A DNA stretch of 64,000 nucleotides from Bacillota bacterium. Its GTDB lineage: Bacteria > Bacillota > Clostridia > Christensenellales > SZUA-584. This document shows positions 8,082-16,338 of the stretch, one piece after another; the stretch's first letter is position 1; each line of letters begins with the position of its first letter. The stretch is taken from NCBI GenBank assembly GCA_023436115.1, contig JAEZKQ010000010.1:81300-145299 (forward strand), given 5' to 3'. The notes beneath the pieces were generated by a model. That model was not told the origin of the DNA, did not search any database, and worked only from the letters and a program-made list of their open reading frames with translations. Both the position numbers and the translations under genes were made by a program.

Positions 8082-8975
8082 ATGAATATCCGCTGTATGG
8101 AGCCCATTGCCGTATCGGGCGTTGTTCAAGGGGCGTTCATCCATCAGATCAAGTGGGACGGCATACGCGGCATCACCGTGCTGCAAGACGGCGGTGTTTC
8201 GGTGTTTTCCAAAAGCGGGCGAAACGCCACCGCGGCCTATCCGGAGCTTGCGGCGCTGAATCAGCAGATGGACGCGAAGCAGGCTGTGCTGGACGGAGAA
8301 ATCGTTGTGTTTGTGACGGGCAGGCCATCGTTTTATCATGCGCTCAAGCGGTCGCGCGTGCATGGCCCCGGTGTTATTGCCCAGTATCCCGTTCGATATA
8401 TCGTGTTTGATCTGCTGGAGCTAGACGGCGTTGACCTGAGGCGGCGGCCAATAGAGCAGCGTCAGACTCTGCTGGGGGAAAGGTTTTCGGGCAGTGCCGT
8501 GGCGGCGCTTGCAGACAGCTTCGACGACGGCGAGGCGCTTTTTACGCTCATGAAGCGTGAAAACATGGAAGGCATCGTATCAAAAAGACGCGGCAGCTTT
8601 TATACGCCGGGCAAAACACATGGAGATTGGTTTAAAACCAAGACGGCAAAAAAAATGCTGTGCGCTGTGACCGGTGTGCATTTAAATGCCGGGCAGGTCG
8701 CGTCACTCGTGCTGGGCGTATATCGGGACGGTAAGCTGACGCCCGTCGGACATGCAGGGACAGGATTATCTCAGGAAGATTTAAAACGGCTGGGAGAATA
8801 CGCGCGCAAAAAAGGAAAAACCGCAGGCAAAGATGATATTCTTTTCGAACCGATACTGACCTGCTGGGTGCGGTTTGCCGAGTGGACACCCGCAGGCACG
8901 CTGCGTCATCCGGTATTGATCGGGTTTGCCGACAGCCCTGCCACAGCCGCGACAGGAGAGGAGTTTAGCCTATGA
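8082..8975 (+). CDS. ligD: ATP-dependent DNA ligase, stand-alone LigD ligase module
   Basis: A 297-residue protein holding only the adenylation and OB domains of LigD. Motif I is KWDGIRG with K24 as the AMP-accepting lysine; motif III-like VFDLLELDG, motif IV EGIVSKR and motif V WFKTKT follow in order. In many bacteria this domain is fused to a polymerase and a phosphoesterase; here it is a separate polypeptide. It starts directly at the ku stop and overlaps the polymerase gene by 4 bases (ATGA), which implies translational coupling. No ribosome binding site other than the end of ku is evident. Confidence 0.93.
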   Translation: MNIRCMEPIAVSGVVQGAFIHQIKWDGIRGITVLQDGGVSVFSKSGRNATAAYPELAALNQQMDAKQAVLDGEIVVFVTGRPSFYHALKRSRVHGPGVIAQYPVRYIVFDLLELDGVDLRRRPIEQRQTLLGERFSGSAVAALADSFDDGEALFTLMKRENMEGIVSKRRGSFYTPGKTHGDWFKTKTAKKMLCAVTGVHLNAGQVASLVLGVYRDGKLTPVGHAGTGLSQEDLKRLGEYARKKGKTAGKDDILFEPILTCWVRFAEWTPAGTLRHPVLIGFADSPATAATGEEFSL

Positions 8976-9859
8976 GTACCATTACCGTACAGGGCAGCGA
9001 TGTGTCTATCAGCAATCCGGATAAGATGCTTTATCCCGATATCGGCCTGACAAAGGCCGGCTATATAAATGCATTGGTTTCCCTTGCGCCGTATCTGCTG
9101 CCGCACACCAAGGGGAGGCCATTAACAGCACTGCGCTATCCCGATGGCGTGAACGAGCCGTTTTTTTATCAGAAACGCCCGCCCAAGGGTACACCCGAGT
9201 GGGTAAACATCACGATGGACAGCGGCGAGGAGTTTATCAACTTAGACAGCCTGAAAACACTGATGTGGCTGGGAAACACAGCGGCGCTGGAATTTCATAC
9301 GCCTTTCGGAGAACCGGACGGTATGCTTCACTCGCTCGTCTTTGATCTTGACCCTTCCGAAGGGCAGACATTTGAGGATGTCACCGAATGCGCGCTGCTG
9401 GTTCACGATACATTAAAACAGTTGGGCGTGGATTGTTATGTTAAGACATCGGGCGCATCCGGCATGCAGGTTTATATACCAACCCGCCGTATGACATTTG
9501 AGGAAGGCCGCCAAATCAACACGTTCTTCGCGCGGTATTTTGAAGCCAAGCATCCCGATATGATCACCACGGAGCGCATCGTTAAAAACCGGGGGCGAAA
9601 GCTCTATTTTGACTACATTCAAATGGGCCGCGGCAAAAGCATTATCTGTGTCTATTCGCCCAGAGCGGTGGCCTGCGGGTCAGTCTCTATGCCGGTGACA
9701 TGGGATGAACTAGAAAAAGGCGTGAAACCATGTGATTTCACACTCGTCAACGCGCCACAGCGGCTTGCCAAAACGGGCGATCTTTTTGCGCCTATGCTGC
9801 GTGAAGGCAAAGCGCTGCCTGTACTTGAGGAAATACTTATGAAAGCGCCTGCCTCTTGA
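8972..9859 (+). CDS. LigD polymerase/primase-like module (NHEJ polymerase)
   Basis: A 295-residue archaeo-eukaryotic-primase-type NHEJ polymerase, which fills gaps and adds ribonucleotides at break ends. It shows VFDLDPSE with catalytic Asp 125 and 127, KTSGASGMQVYIP (near 158-170) and a third acidic strand in LYFDY. No 3'-phosphoesterase domain is present here or in the adjacent ligase. It overlaps the ligase gene by 4 bases; its own start has GGAGAGGAG upstream. The next promoter (9856-9884) overlaps its stop codon. Confidence 0.92.
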   Translation: MSTITVQGSDVSISNPDKMLYPDIGLTKAGYINALVSLAPYLLPHTKGRPLTALRYPDGVNEPFFYQKRPPKGTPEWVNITMDSGEEFINLDSLKTLMWLGNTAALEFHTPFGEPDGMLHSLVFDLDPSEGQTFEDVTECALLVHDTLKQLGVDCYVKTSGASGMQVYIPTRRMTFEEGRQINTFFARYFEAKHPDMITTERIVKNRGRKLYFDYIQMGRGKSIICVYSPRAVACGSVSMPVTWDELEKGVKPCDFTLVNAPQRLAKTGDLFAPMLREGKALPVLEEILMKAPAS

Positions 9860-9884
9860 CAGCCGTAAATAAAGTTGGTATTGT
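9856..9884 (+). promoter_or_regulatory. SigA-type promoter of the ABC-F gene
   Basis: TTGACA (9856-9861), 17-base spacer, TATTGT (9879-9884). The -35 box overlaps the stop of the NHEJ polymerase gene. It predicts a leader RNA of about 205 bases before the ABC-F start at 10096. Confidence 0.75.
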
Positions 9885-9906
9885 ATGGTTGTCGTGAAAT
9901 CGGACA

Positions 9907-9951
9907 ATGAACAATCAAAGGAGGCAGACGGGGCGCATGAAGAGACAGTAA
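9907..9951 (+). CDS. Possible leader peptide in the ABC-F leader (14 or 4 codons)
   Basis: ATG 9907 opens a 14-codon frame (MNNQRRQTGRMKRQ). Its internal ATG at 9937 (MKRQ) lies 12 bases after AAAGGAGG (9917-9924), a somewhat long spacing. The stop TAA (9949-9951) falls inside the 5' arm of an RNA stem (9945-9954). Translated leader peptides of this kind control several antibiotic-resistance ABC-F genes. Translation here is inference. Confidence 0.4.
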   Translation: MNNQRRQTGRMKRQ

Positions 9952-10080
9952 TCCAAAAATGTGAGAAAGGCCTAAGTTATTGGCCGCAACGTTTTTTAGG
10001 GGATTACTGTACCATTTTATCATGCAAGACCATGTATGCCTTTTTGTATAGTTTTTTTTGCAGTGATCCTCTCTTTTTAT
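9945..10080 (+). promoter_or_regulatory. Candidate attenuator with two mutually exclusive stems upstream of the ABC-F gene
   Basis: GGATTACTGT (10001-10010) pairs perfectly over 10 bp with ACAGTAATCC (9945-9954). The same segment, extended as AGGGGATTACTGTA (9998-10011), can instead pair over 14 bp (three G-U) with TGCAGTGATCCTCT (10059-10072), which is followed by CTTTTTAT, a terminator-like tail just before the AAGGAG of the gene. The two pairings exclude each other. A weaker GGCC/GGCC hairpin followed by six T (9969-9997) lies between. This is the architecture of transcription attenuation. Confidence 0.55.
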
Positions 10081-10095
10081 AAGGAGTGGATTTTT

Positions 10096-11529
10096 TTGTT
10101 ACTCGACATTGTTAATTTGAAAAAGAGCTTCGGTACGCGTACCGTTGTTTCATTAAGAAAACTGGCGCTTTATCACGGAGATAAAGTCGCCGTGGTGGGG
10201 CGTAACGGCGCTGGCAAGACCACATTGCTTAAACTCATTATGGGGGACGAGGAGCCGGACGAGGGACGCATCAGTTTGCGCGGCAGCGCGGGATTCATTG
10301 CGCAGTTCGGTGATCCAAAGGACGCATCGGCGCACAGCGGAGGAGAAAAGACCGCGGCCCGCATTGCCGAGGCGTTTTTGAGTATGCCCGATCTGTTGCT
10401 GGCGGACGAGCCCACCACCAATCTGGATATTGAGAGCATCACTAGCTTGGAAGCGCAGCTTTGCGCGTTCGACGGCGCGCTGCTGCTCGTATCGCACGAT
10501 AGGGTACTGCTGGAAAACGTCTGCACCAAGGTGCTGGAAATCGAAGACGGGAACTGCAAGCTGTTTAGCTGCGGCTACGCGGATTATACCACGCAAAAGC
10601 AGCTGGAACAGGTGACGCAGGAAGCGCGCTATGAGGCTTACGCCGCTGAAAGGAGCCGATTAAAACAGCTTGCCGACGAAAAAGCGCGGCAATCAGCAGG
10701 CATCAAAAAGCCGCCCCGGCGAATGGGTAATTCGGAAGCAAGGCTGCATAGTAAGATGGGTGGGCAGAAACAAAAGGCCAAGCTGGATAGAGCCGCCAAG
10801 GCCGCACGGTCACGTATGCAGCAGCTCGAGAAGGTGGATAAACCGTGGCGTGGCAAGGATATTGCTTTTGATCTGCACGCGAGCGCGATCCACAATCCCG
10901 TGCTTGTCAGCGTGAGCGGCTTGAATAAAACGTATGGCAGCATGAGCGTATTGGAAAATTGCCGCTTTCACATTCCTAACGGTCAAAAGACGGCGCTGAT
11001 CGGCCCCAATGGCGCGGGGAAGACGACGCTGCTTGAGATGATTGAAGCGCGCGTGACGGGTGTGGAAGCCTGTGCGCGGCTGAAAACAGGATACTTTAAG
11101 CAGGATTTAAGTGCGGTTGACCCGCAGTTGAGCGTGCTGCAAAATGTGATGGCAGAAGCGGCATATGATGAATGTTTCGTGCGAACAATACTTGCGCGGC
11201 TGCTGTTCCGGCGGGATGAGCTGCACCATAAGGCAGCCACGCTGAGCGGTGGGGAACGGCTCAAGCTGGCGCTTGCCAAGATCATACTCAGTGATTTTAA
11301 TCTGTTGGTGCTGGATGAGCCTACAAACTTTCTGGACACACAGTCCCGCAGTGCGTTGGAAGATGTGTTGACGGCATATCCGGGCGCTGTACTGTTTGTA
11401 TCGCACGACCGCGCATTCATAGAAGCGGTTGCGGACAGGATCGTGTTTATACGAGACCGGACAACGCATACATTTGAAGGAGACTGGGACGCGTATAGAC
11501 AATCACATATGTTTGCGGTGGGGGGCTAA
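10096..11529 (+). CDS. ABC-F family ATPase, antibiotic-resistance (Vga/Lsa/VmlR)-like
   Basis: A 477-residue soluble protein with two ABC domains and no membrane helix. Walker A is GRNGAGKTT (35-43) and GPNGAGKTT in the second domain; signatures are SGGEKT (81-86) and LSGGERLK; DEPTTNLD and DEPTNFLD are the Walker B/D loops. Only ten residues separate the first Q-loop glutamine (70) from the signature, the compact first domain seen in ribosome-protection ABC-F proteins of the Vga/Lsa/VmlR kind. A Lys/Arg-rich linker (about 180-270) joins the domains. TTG 10096 is chosen because AAGGAGTGG sits 9 bases upstream; the in-frame ATG at 10036 lies within the leader hairpin. These proteins dislodge ribosome-bound drugs; a housekeeping role is also possible. 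Confidence 0.85.
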   Translation: MLLDIVNLKKSFGTRTVVSLRKLALYHGDKVAVVGRNGAGKTTLLKLIMGDEEPDEGRISLRGSAGFIAQFGDPKDASAHSGGEKTAARIAEAFLSMPDLLLADEPTTNLDIESITSLEAQLCAFDGALLLVSHDRVLLENVCTKVLEIEDGNCKLFSCGYADYTTQKQLEQVTQEARYEAYAAERSRLKQLADEKARQSAGIKKPPRRMGNSEARLHSKMGGQKQKAKLDRAAKAARSRMQQLEKVDKPWRGKDIAFDLHASAIHNPVLVSVSGLNKTYGSMSVLENCRFHIPNGQKTALIGPNGAGKTTLLEMIEARVTGVEACARLKTGYFKQDLSAVDPQLSVLQNVMAEAAYDECFVRTILARLLFRRDELHHKAATLSGGERLKLALAKIILSDFNLLVLDEPTNFLDTQSRSALEDVLTAYPGAVLFVSHDRAFIEAVADRIVFIRDRTTHTFEGDWDAYRQSHMFAVGG

Positions 11530-11603
11530 GGCTGTACTTTCCAAGAAAACTGTGATAATATAAAAAAAACCAATGAGGAGTGTTCTTTTTAGGAGAGATT
11601 GAA

Positions 11604-12494
11604 ATGAAAAAGACATTGTTTATTATATTGATGCTGATGTTGGTTTTCACGATGGCCATGCCTGTGGCGCTGGGCGCGCCGGAAACCTCGCCGACCGCCA
11701 CCCCAACGGATGCCTCCCAAGGGACGGACCCTGAGGAGGAGCCACAAACGGATCCAAATGCGACGCCTGATCCGAACACCACAACAACGGCAAGCGGCTT
11801 TCAGATGATTACGCTGGAAAGTCAGGGGATACCGGTTTTCCGCATACAGATGCGCTTAAGAGACTTAGGGTATTTGAATTACCGTCCGACTGGATTGTAT
11901 TATACGATGACACAAGCGGCGGTTCAGGATTTTCAGGTGAACAATGCTCTCGATGCCGACGGCCGTATCGGCGAAATGACTTATGCCAAGCTATTTGCTT
12001 CCGACGCGCTGCGTAAGCCTCTGGATGCAGCAACGGCTTCCAAAGTAAAATCAGGCCCCAGCTTGGTAGGCTCTGAGCCCACCCCCGGCGAGGCGGCCGA
12101 TTGGGCGACAGTGGTCGACACGGCGTTTGCTGTGGGCACCACCGCAACGATTACCGACTATAATTCCGGCAAAAAGTTTACCGTAAAGCGTACGGGCGGA
12201 ACCGGACACGCGGACGTGGAGACAACCGATCAGGACGCTTACGATATGTTCCTTCAGTGCTTTGGCGGCGAACCCAACTGGGAAAAACGCAGCGTATTGG
12301 TCACAGTGGGCACCGCCACATATGCGGCTTCTCTGTTTGGCAACCCGAGCGGATCGGATACCATCGCCGAAAACGGCATGGCGGGGCATACATGCCTGTA
12401 TTTCTCGGGAAGCACCTCGGACGTGCTGGGCTTTACCGACAAGGAACATCAGAAAATGGTGCTGCGTGCCGCCGGTAAACCGCTTGTCTATTAA
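11604..12494 (+). CDS. Exported protein with peptidoglycan-binding domain
   Basis: A 296-residue protein: signal peptide (residues 1-24, ending near LGA), a Thr/Pro/Asp-rich spacer (25-65) that probably crosses the wall, a PG_binding_1-like domain (about 68-115, with IQMRLRDLGYL and AVQDFQ), and a C-terminal domain of about 140 residues. That last domain, with VGTTATITDYNSGKKF and GHTCLYFSGS, resembles C-terminal domains found in other clostridial wall proteins, but I cannot name it or see a catalytic site. ATG 11604 follows AGGAGAGATTGAA. It lies between the ABC-F and the acetyltransferase genes and ends in a terminator. Confidence 0.75.
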   Translation: MKKTLFIILMLMLVFTMAMPVALGAPETSPTATPTDASQGTDPEEEPQTDPNATPDPNTTTTASGFQMITLESQGIPVFRIQMRLRDLGYLNYRPTGLYYTMTQAAVQDFQVNNALDADGRIGEMTYAKLFASDALRKPLDAATASKVKSGPSLVGSEPTPGEAADWATVVDTAFAVGTTATITDYNSGKKFTVKRTGGTGHADVETTDQDAYDMFLQCFGGEPNWEKRSVLVTVGTATYAASLFGNPSGSDTIAENGMAGHTCLYFSGSTSDVLGFTDKEHQKMVLRAAGKPLVY

Positions 12495-12534
12495 TCACAT
12501 AAGAACGAAGCAAGGCACACATCATGTAATAATG

Positions 12535-12566
12535 AAAAAGCAGGGTTTTAAAACGCCTTGCTTTTT
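12535..12566 (+). terminator. Terminator after the peptidoglycan-binding protein gene
   Basis: AAAAAGCAGGG (12535-12545) pairs with CCTTGCTTTTT (12556-12566) with one G-U pair; the descending arm supplies the T-tract. Confidence 0.75.
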
Positions 12567-12689
12567 AAATTGGTTAACAAAGGCTCATAAGCCTATACCG
12601 TTAAGTCAATGAAAGGCTGGGGAAAAAGTGAAATACTGCATTGTATTAACCGGAATAGCTCAATAATAACATCGATCAAGGAGGGTTTT

Positions 12690-13325
12690 ATGACTATTCC
12701 GGATAAAAAGATATATCCGCGGACAAATGACCGCGAAACAGTCTATCTGAAAGGTGTGATAACGAATCCCAGTATTATCGTGGGTGATTACACCATGTAT
12801 AACGATTTTGTCAGTGATCCCACGCAGTTTGAAAAGAACAATGTGCTTTATCACTATCCTGTCAATCATGACAGATTGATCATCGGCAGGTTTTGTTCAA
12901 TAGCTTGCGGGGCGAAGTTTCTTTTTACCAGCGCCAATCACACGCAAAAATCACTTTCAACATATCCGTTTCCGTTGTTCTACGAAGAATGGGGGTTGGA
13001 TAAAAGGGAGGTGACATCGGCATGGGATAACAAGGGTGATATCGTCATTGGAAACGATGTCTGGATAGGATACGAAGCCGTTATCCTTTCCGGCGTACAC
13101 ATTGGCGATGGGGCGATCGTAGGCGCACGCGCGGTGGTCACAAGGGATGTGCCTCCCTACACAATTGTGGGGGGAATTCCCGCTAAGGAGATTAAAAAGC
13201 GTTTTGACGAAGCGACAATTAAAAAGTTACGGCAGCTACAATGGTGGAATTGGCCTGAGAAGAAAATTCAGCGGTATTTGCCCTTTATTATGAATGGGCA
13301 AACAGATAAGCTGGCCGGTCAGTAA
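12690..13325 (+). CDS. Vat-like xenobiotic (streptogramin A) O-acetyltransferase
   Basis: A 211-residue left-handed beta-helix acyltransferase. The hexapeptide repeats run from about residue 60 to 165; SANH holds the candidate catalytic His 84, followed by STYPF, GNDVWIG (121-127), and the C-terminal QWWNWP motif, all as in Vat streptogramin acetyltransferases and related CatB proteins. These trimeric enzymes acetylate drugs with acetyl-CoA. ATG 12690 follows AAGGAGGG. An upstream in-frame ATG at 12609 lacks support. It is a single gene; an ABC-F ribosome-protection-like gene lies 1.2 kb upstream on the same strand. Whether the substrate is a streptogramin cannot be told from sequence. Confidence 0.85.
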   Translation: MTIPDKKIYPRTNDRETVYLKGVITNPSIIVGDYTMYNDFVSDPTQFEKNNVLYHYPVNHDRLIIGRFCSIACGAKFLFTSANHTQKSLSTYPFPLFYEEWGLDKREVTSAWDNKGDIVIGNDVWIGYEAVILSGVHIGDGAIVGARAVVTRDVPPYTIVGGIPAKEIKKRFDEATIKKLRQLQWWNWPEKKIQRYLPFIMNGQTDKLAGQ

Positions 13326-13403
13326 AAGAAAAGACTCTTCGTTGTCAGAATGACGATGCTGCGAAGAGAATCAGGCCCATATGTATATAACAAAGGTAGC
13401 AAA

Positions 13404-13438
13404 AAAAGGCGGTTTGTTTTCATAGCATACCGCCTTTT
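13404..13438 (-). terminator. Terminator of thrS (possibly bidirectional)
   Basis: AAAAGGCGGT (13404-13413) pairs perfectly with ACCGCCTTTT (13429-13438). On the minus strand it is followed by a seven-T run and lies 13 bases after the thrS stop. A second dyad, CTCTTCG/CGAAGAG near 13335-13365, may serve the plus-strand gene. Confidence 0.85.
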
Positions 13439-13450
13439 GATTATACTGAT

Positions 13451-15382
13451 TTAGAAAATTGTCTTATTGGCGATCTGGTCGAGTACCATAGCCACGAAAG
13501 CATCACCGTCCATCTCGCCGATGTCGCCTTCGCCGCGCTTACGTATGGCAAGCGTACCTTTGTCCACTTCATTGTCGCCCGCAACAGCCATATACGGTAT
13601 ACGCTCATTCCGCGCTTCGCGAATCTTATAGCCGATTTTCTCGCTGCGCGAATCCAGCGTAACGCGCACGCCGGCAGCCTTGAGCTTGCTCTCCCATTCA
13701 CGCAGGTATTCGAGCGAACGGTCGGTGATGGACATGAGGCGCACTTGCTCAGGCGCGATCCAGAGCGGCATGGCTCCCGCGTATTTTTCGATCAGCATCG
13801 CGAGTGTGCGCTCGTAGCAGCCGATGGACGAACGGTGGATGATATAGGGACGTTTCTTTTCCCCATCTTTGTCCACATAGGTCATGTCAAAATGGCCCGC
13901 GTTGGCAAAGTCGATCTGCACCGTAAACAGCGTGTCTTCTTTTCCGAATACGTTCTTAAACTGAAGATCCAGCTTGGGGCCATAGAATGCGGCTTCGCCG
14001 TCGGCCTCCACATAATCCAGACCGATTTCGTCAAGAATCTCTTTCATCAGGCGCTGTGTGGTTTCCCAGGCGTGGGGATCGTTGATGTATTTTTCGGTAT
14101 TCTTAGGATCCCATTTGGAAAAACGGTACTTGATGTCATCCTGTACACCGATGCATTCCATCATATATTGGATGAGGCTGACCACACCCTTAAACTCATC
14201 CGCCAATTGTTCGGGTGTGCAGATGATATGCGCATCGGCCAGTGTGAACTGGCGCACACGGATAAGCCCATGCATTTCGCCTGACGCCTCATTGCGGAAC
14301 AGCGTTGCGTTTTCGCTGTAGCGTATGGGCAGCTCGCGGTAGCTGTGAAGCTCGGAGTTGTATATCATAAACTGGAACGGGCAGTCCATCGGACGCAGCG
14401 CCATCACCTCGTCGCCCTTGTCTTCGTCGCCCAGCACAAACATACCGTCCTTGTAGTGGTCCCAGTGGCCGGATATCTTGTAAAGGTCGCTCTTGGCCAT
14501 GAGCGGCGTGCGCACCAGCTGGTAGCCGCGCTTTTCCTCCTCGTCCTCCACAAACCGGCTGAGAACCTGCATCACCTTTGTTCCCTTAGACATAATCAGC
14601 GGCAGACCTTGACCCACCACATCGCTCGTGGTGAAATATTTAAGCTCGCGGCCCAGTTTATTATGGTCGCGTTCGCGTGCTTCCTTAAGCTGGTTCAGAT
14701 ACGCAGCCAGCTCTTCGCTCTTTTCGAAAGCCGTTCCGTAGATTCGCGTAAGCATCTTGTTTTTTTCGCTGCCGCGCCAATATGCACCCGCCACGCTCAA
14801 AAGCTTGAATGATTTGACCTTGCCCGTGGAAGGCACATGCGGGCCCGCGCAAAGATCGGTAAAATCACCCTGCTTGTAAAAGCTTAAAACGGAATCCTCG
14901 GGCAGGTCGTGGATGAGCTCCTGCTTATAGGGTTCATCTTTCATAAGCTCAAGCGCTTCGGCGCGGGACAGCTCAAAACGCTCCAACGGCAGGTTTGCCG
15001 CCACGATGCGTGCCATTTCATCTTCGATTTTTTTAAGATCGTCCGCATCAAACGGCTTTTCCACGTCGAAATCATAATAAAAGCCCGTGTCGATCGCGGG
15101 GCCGATCGCTAGCTTCGCGCCCGGGAAAAGATTTTTCACAGCCTGTGCCATCACGTGGGACGCTGTATGCCACAGCGCTTTTTTTCCGGCATCGTCTTCA
15201 AAAGTGAGTATTTCCAGCTTGCAGTCTTCACCAATCACATGATCAAGGCCGTATACCGTGCCGTCAATACGCGCGGCCAACGCTTTTTTTGCAAGCTTGC
15301 CTGATATTTCAGCCGCAATACTCAGCGCACTTTTGCCGTTTTCAAATTCCCGTATGTTTCCGTCTGCCAATGTAATTTTCAT
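13451..15382 (-). CDS. thrS: Threonyl-tRNA synthetase
   Basis: The 643-residue product charges tRNA-Thr. It has the N-terminal TGS domain (1-60), the HxxxH editing-domain region (HTASHVMAQAV near 73), the class II catalytic core with motif 2 RNEASGEMHGLIRVRQF, motif 3 in the GCYERTLAMLIE region, and the C-terminal anticodon-binding domain. ATG 15382 follows AAAGGGAACGAAA; the longer frame upstream runs back through the T-box leader and is not used. Expression should respond to uncharged tRNA-Thr through the T-box at 15403-15635. Confidence 0.97.
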   Translation of the reverse strand: MKITLADGNIREFENGKSALSIAAEISGKLAKKALAARIDGTVYGLDHVIGEDCKLEILTFEDDAGKKALWHTASHVMAQAVKNLFPGAKLAIGPAIDTGFYYDFDVEKPFDADDLKKIEDEMARIVAANLPLERFELSRAEALELMKDEPYKQELIHDLPEDSVLSFYKQGDFTDLCAGPHVPSTGKVKSFKLLSVAGAYWRGSEKNKMLTRIYGTAFEKSEELAAYLNQLKEARERDHNKLGRELKYFTTSDVVGQGLPLIMSKGTKVMQVLSRFVEDEEEKRGYQLVRTPLMAKSDLYKISGHWDHYKDGMFVLGDEDKGDEVMALRPMDCPFQFMIYNSELHSYRELPIRYSENATLFRNEASGEMHGLIRVRQFTLADAHIICTPEQLADEFKGVVSLIQYMMECIGVQDDIKYRFSKWDPKNTEKYINDPHAWETTQRLMKEILDEIGLDYVEADGEAAFYGPKLDLQFKNVFGKEDTLFTVQIDFANAGHFDMTYVDKDGEKKRPYIIHRSSIGCYERTLAMLIEKYAGAMPLWIAPEQVRLMSITDRSLEYLREWESKLKAAGVRVTLDSRSEKIGYKIREARNERIPYMAVAGDNEVDKGTLAIRKRGEGDIGEMDGDAFVAMVLDQIANKTIF

Positions 15383-15402
15383 TTTCGTTCCCTTTCGATC
15401 GA

Positions 15403-15635
15403 TAAAATAAAAAACCCATGTACTTGATTCGTACATGGGACGATTGTTTAACCGCGGTTCCACCCATCTTCCATAGATATGGCTCTTCATTGGCCGATAG
15501 GGAGGCCAGCCCTCTTTATAACAAGGTGGTTTCGGCGAAAAGCTTCGCACCGGCACACTTGCAGCCTATGGTGTGCGCGTCTCTGCATTGCGTTCTTGCT
15601 TTGCCTACTTGTCCTTTGGTCATCAGTATTTATGA
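15403..15635 (-). promoter_or_regulatory. T-box riboswitch leader of thrS
   Basis: On the minus strand the T-box core GGGTGGAACCGCG (15453-15465) is followed by a terminator CCCATGTAC/GTACATGGG (15415-15423 with 15431-15439) and a T-tract. Upstream, AGAGA and GCTGCAAG segments fit the distal part of Stem I, and an ACC codon lies in a GAAACCACC context that fits a threonine specifier. Binding of uncharged tRNA-Thr favours the antiterminator. The specifier assignment is by eye. Confidence 0.9.
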
Positions 15636-15641
15636 TATCAA

Positions 15642-15670
15642 ATTATATGCCAACGTTATGCACGTGTCAA
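15642..15670 (-). promoter_or_regulatory. Perfect consensus SigA promoter of thrS
   Basis: Minus strand TTGACA (15670-15665), 17-base spacer, TATAAT (15647-15642). The -35 box lies four bases beyond the stop of the upstream gene. Predicted start near 15635 gives a leader of about 250 bases. Confidence 0.9.
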
Positions 15671-15673
15671 CCG

Positions 15674-16231
15674 CTATATCAGATTCGAACGGCCGCCGGA
15701 GGTGCGCCCATCCTGCTGCGCCTTTAGAATAATGCCCTGTGTTGCTCTTACCACGCCAATCACGATGGATACGATGCCGAGGAAAATGATATGATCGATA
15801 CCCAACACAAAAGGCAGTATGATGAGCACAATGCCGATAATAAGGAGCAGTGTGCTGATACGCGCTTTATGTTTATTGCCGCCGTCTTGCTGCGCGTGGA
15901 TGATCCCGAAAACGCCGAACACGATGAACCAGCTGGAAAGAATCACACCGAGCAGTGTCGGGGAATTGCGAATGATGAGTATCAGCAGGAATAAAATGAG
16001 ATCTAGCAGTGCATGAACAAGAAACGGTATGAAAAGACGGTTATCATCTTTGTGTCTTACGGCTTTGTAAAAGTTGTATAGACTGAAGGCCAACACGCCC
16101 AGCCCTAGCAGGAATGTCAATATATTAAGGCCGCCCACGGGCGATACCAACAAATATATACCTGCAGCAAGTATGACAAGACCCGTCAAAATAACGAACC
16201 ACCAGGGCATGGTTTTTTCCTTGTTTATCAT
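15674..16231 (-). CDS. DUF308/HdeD-type integral membrane protein
   Basis: A 185-residue protein of six predicted membrane helices arranged as paired hydrophobic segments (for example WWFVILTGLVILAAGIYLLV and LLLIIGIVLIILPFVLGI), as in the DUF308/HdeD family. HdeD of enterics is linked to acid stress, but the clostridial members have no known role. The start at 16231 follows GAGAGGAG at about 12 bases; a start at 16258 would add nine residues without better signals. It is transcribed toward thrS, which has its own promoter. Confidence 0.75.
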   Translation of the reverse strand: MINKEKTMPWWFVILTGLVILAAGIYLLVSPVGGLNILTFLLGLGVLAFSLYNFYKAVRHKDDNRLFIPFLVHALLDLILFLLILIIRNSPTLLGVILSSWFIVFGVFGIIHAQQDGGNKHKARISTLLLIIGIVLIILPFVLGIDHIIFLGIVSIVIGVVRATQGIILKAQQDGRTSGGRSNLI

Positions 16232-16338
16232 GTCCGGACAAAACTCCTCTCTGCCCAAAAATCATATTATTTTTTTATAATAATACCACCATTCGGAAGA
16301 TGAAAACAACAGCAAACCATATAATCACTAAAGTTTTT

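Noticed and set aside
9885..10082. 65-codon plus-strand open frame through the ABC-F leader
   Set aside because: It starts before the predicted transcript start and runs through both arms of the attenuator; no ribosome binding site.
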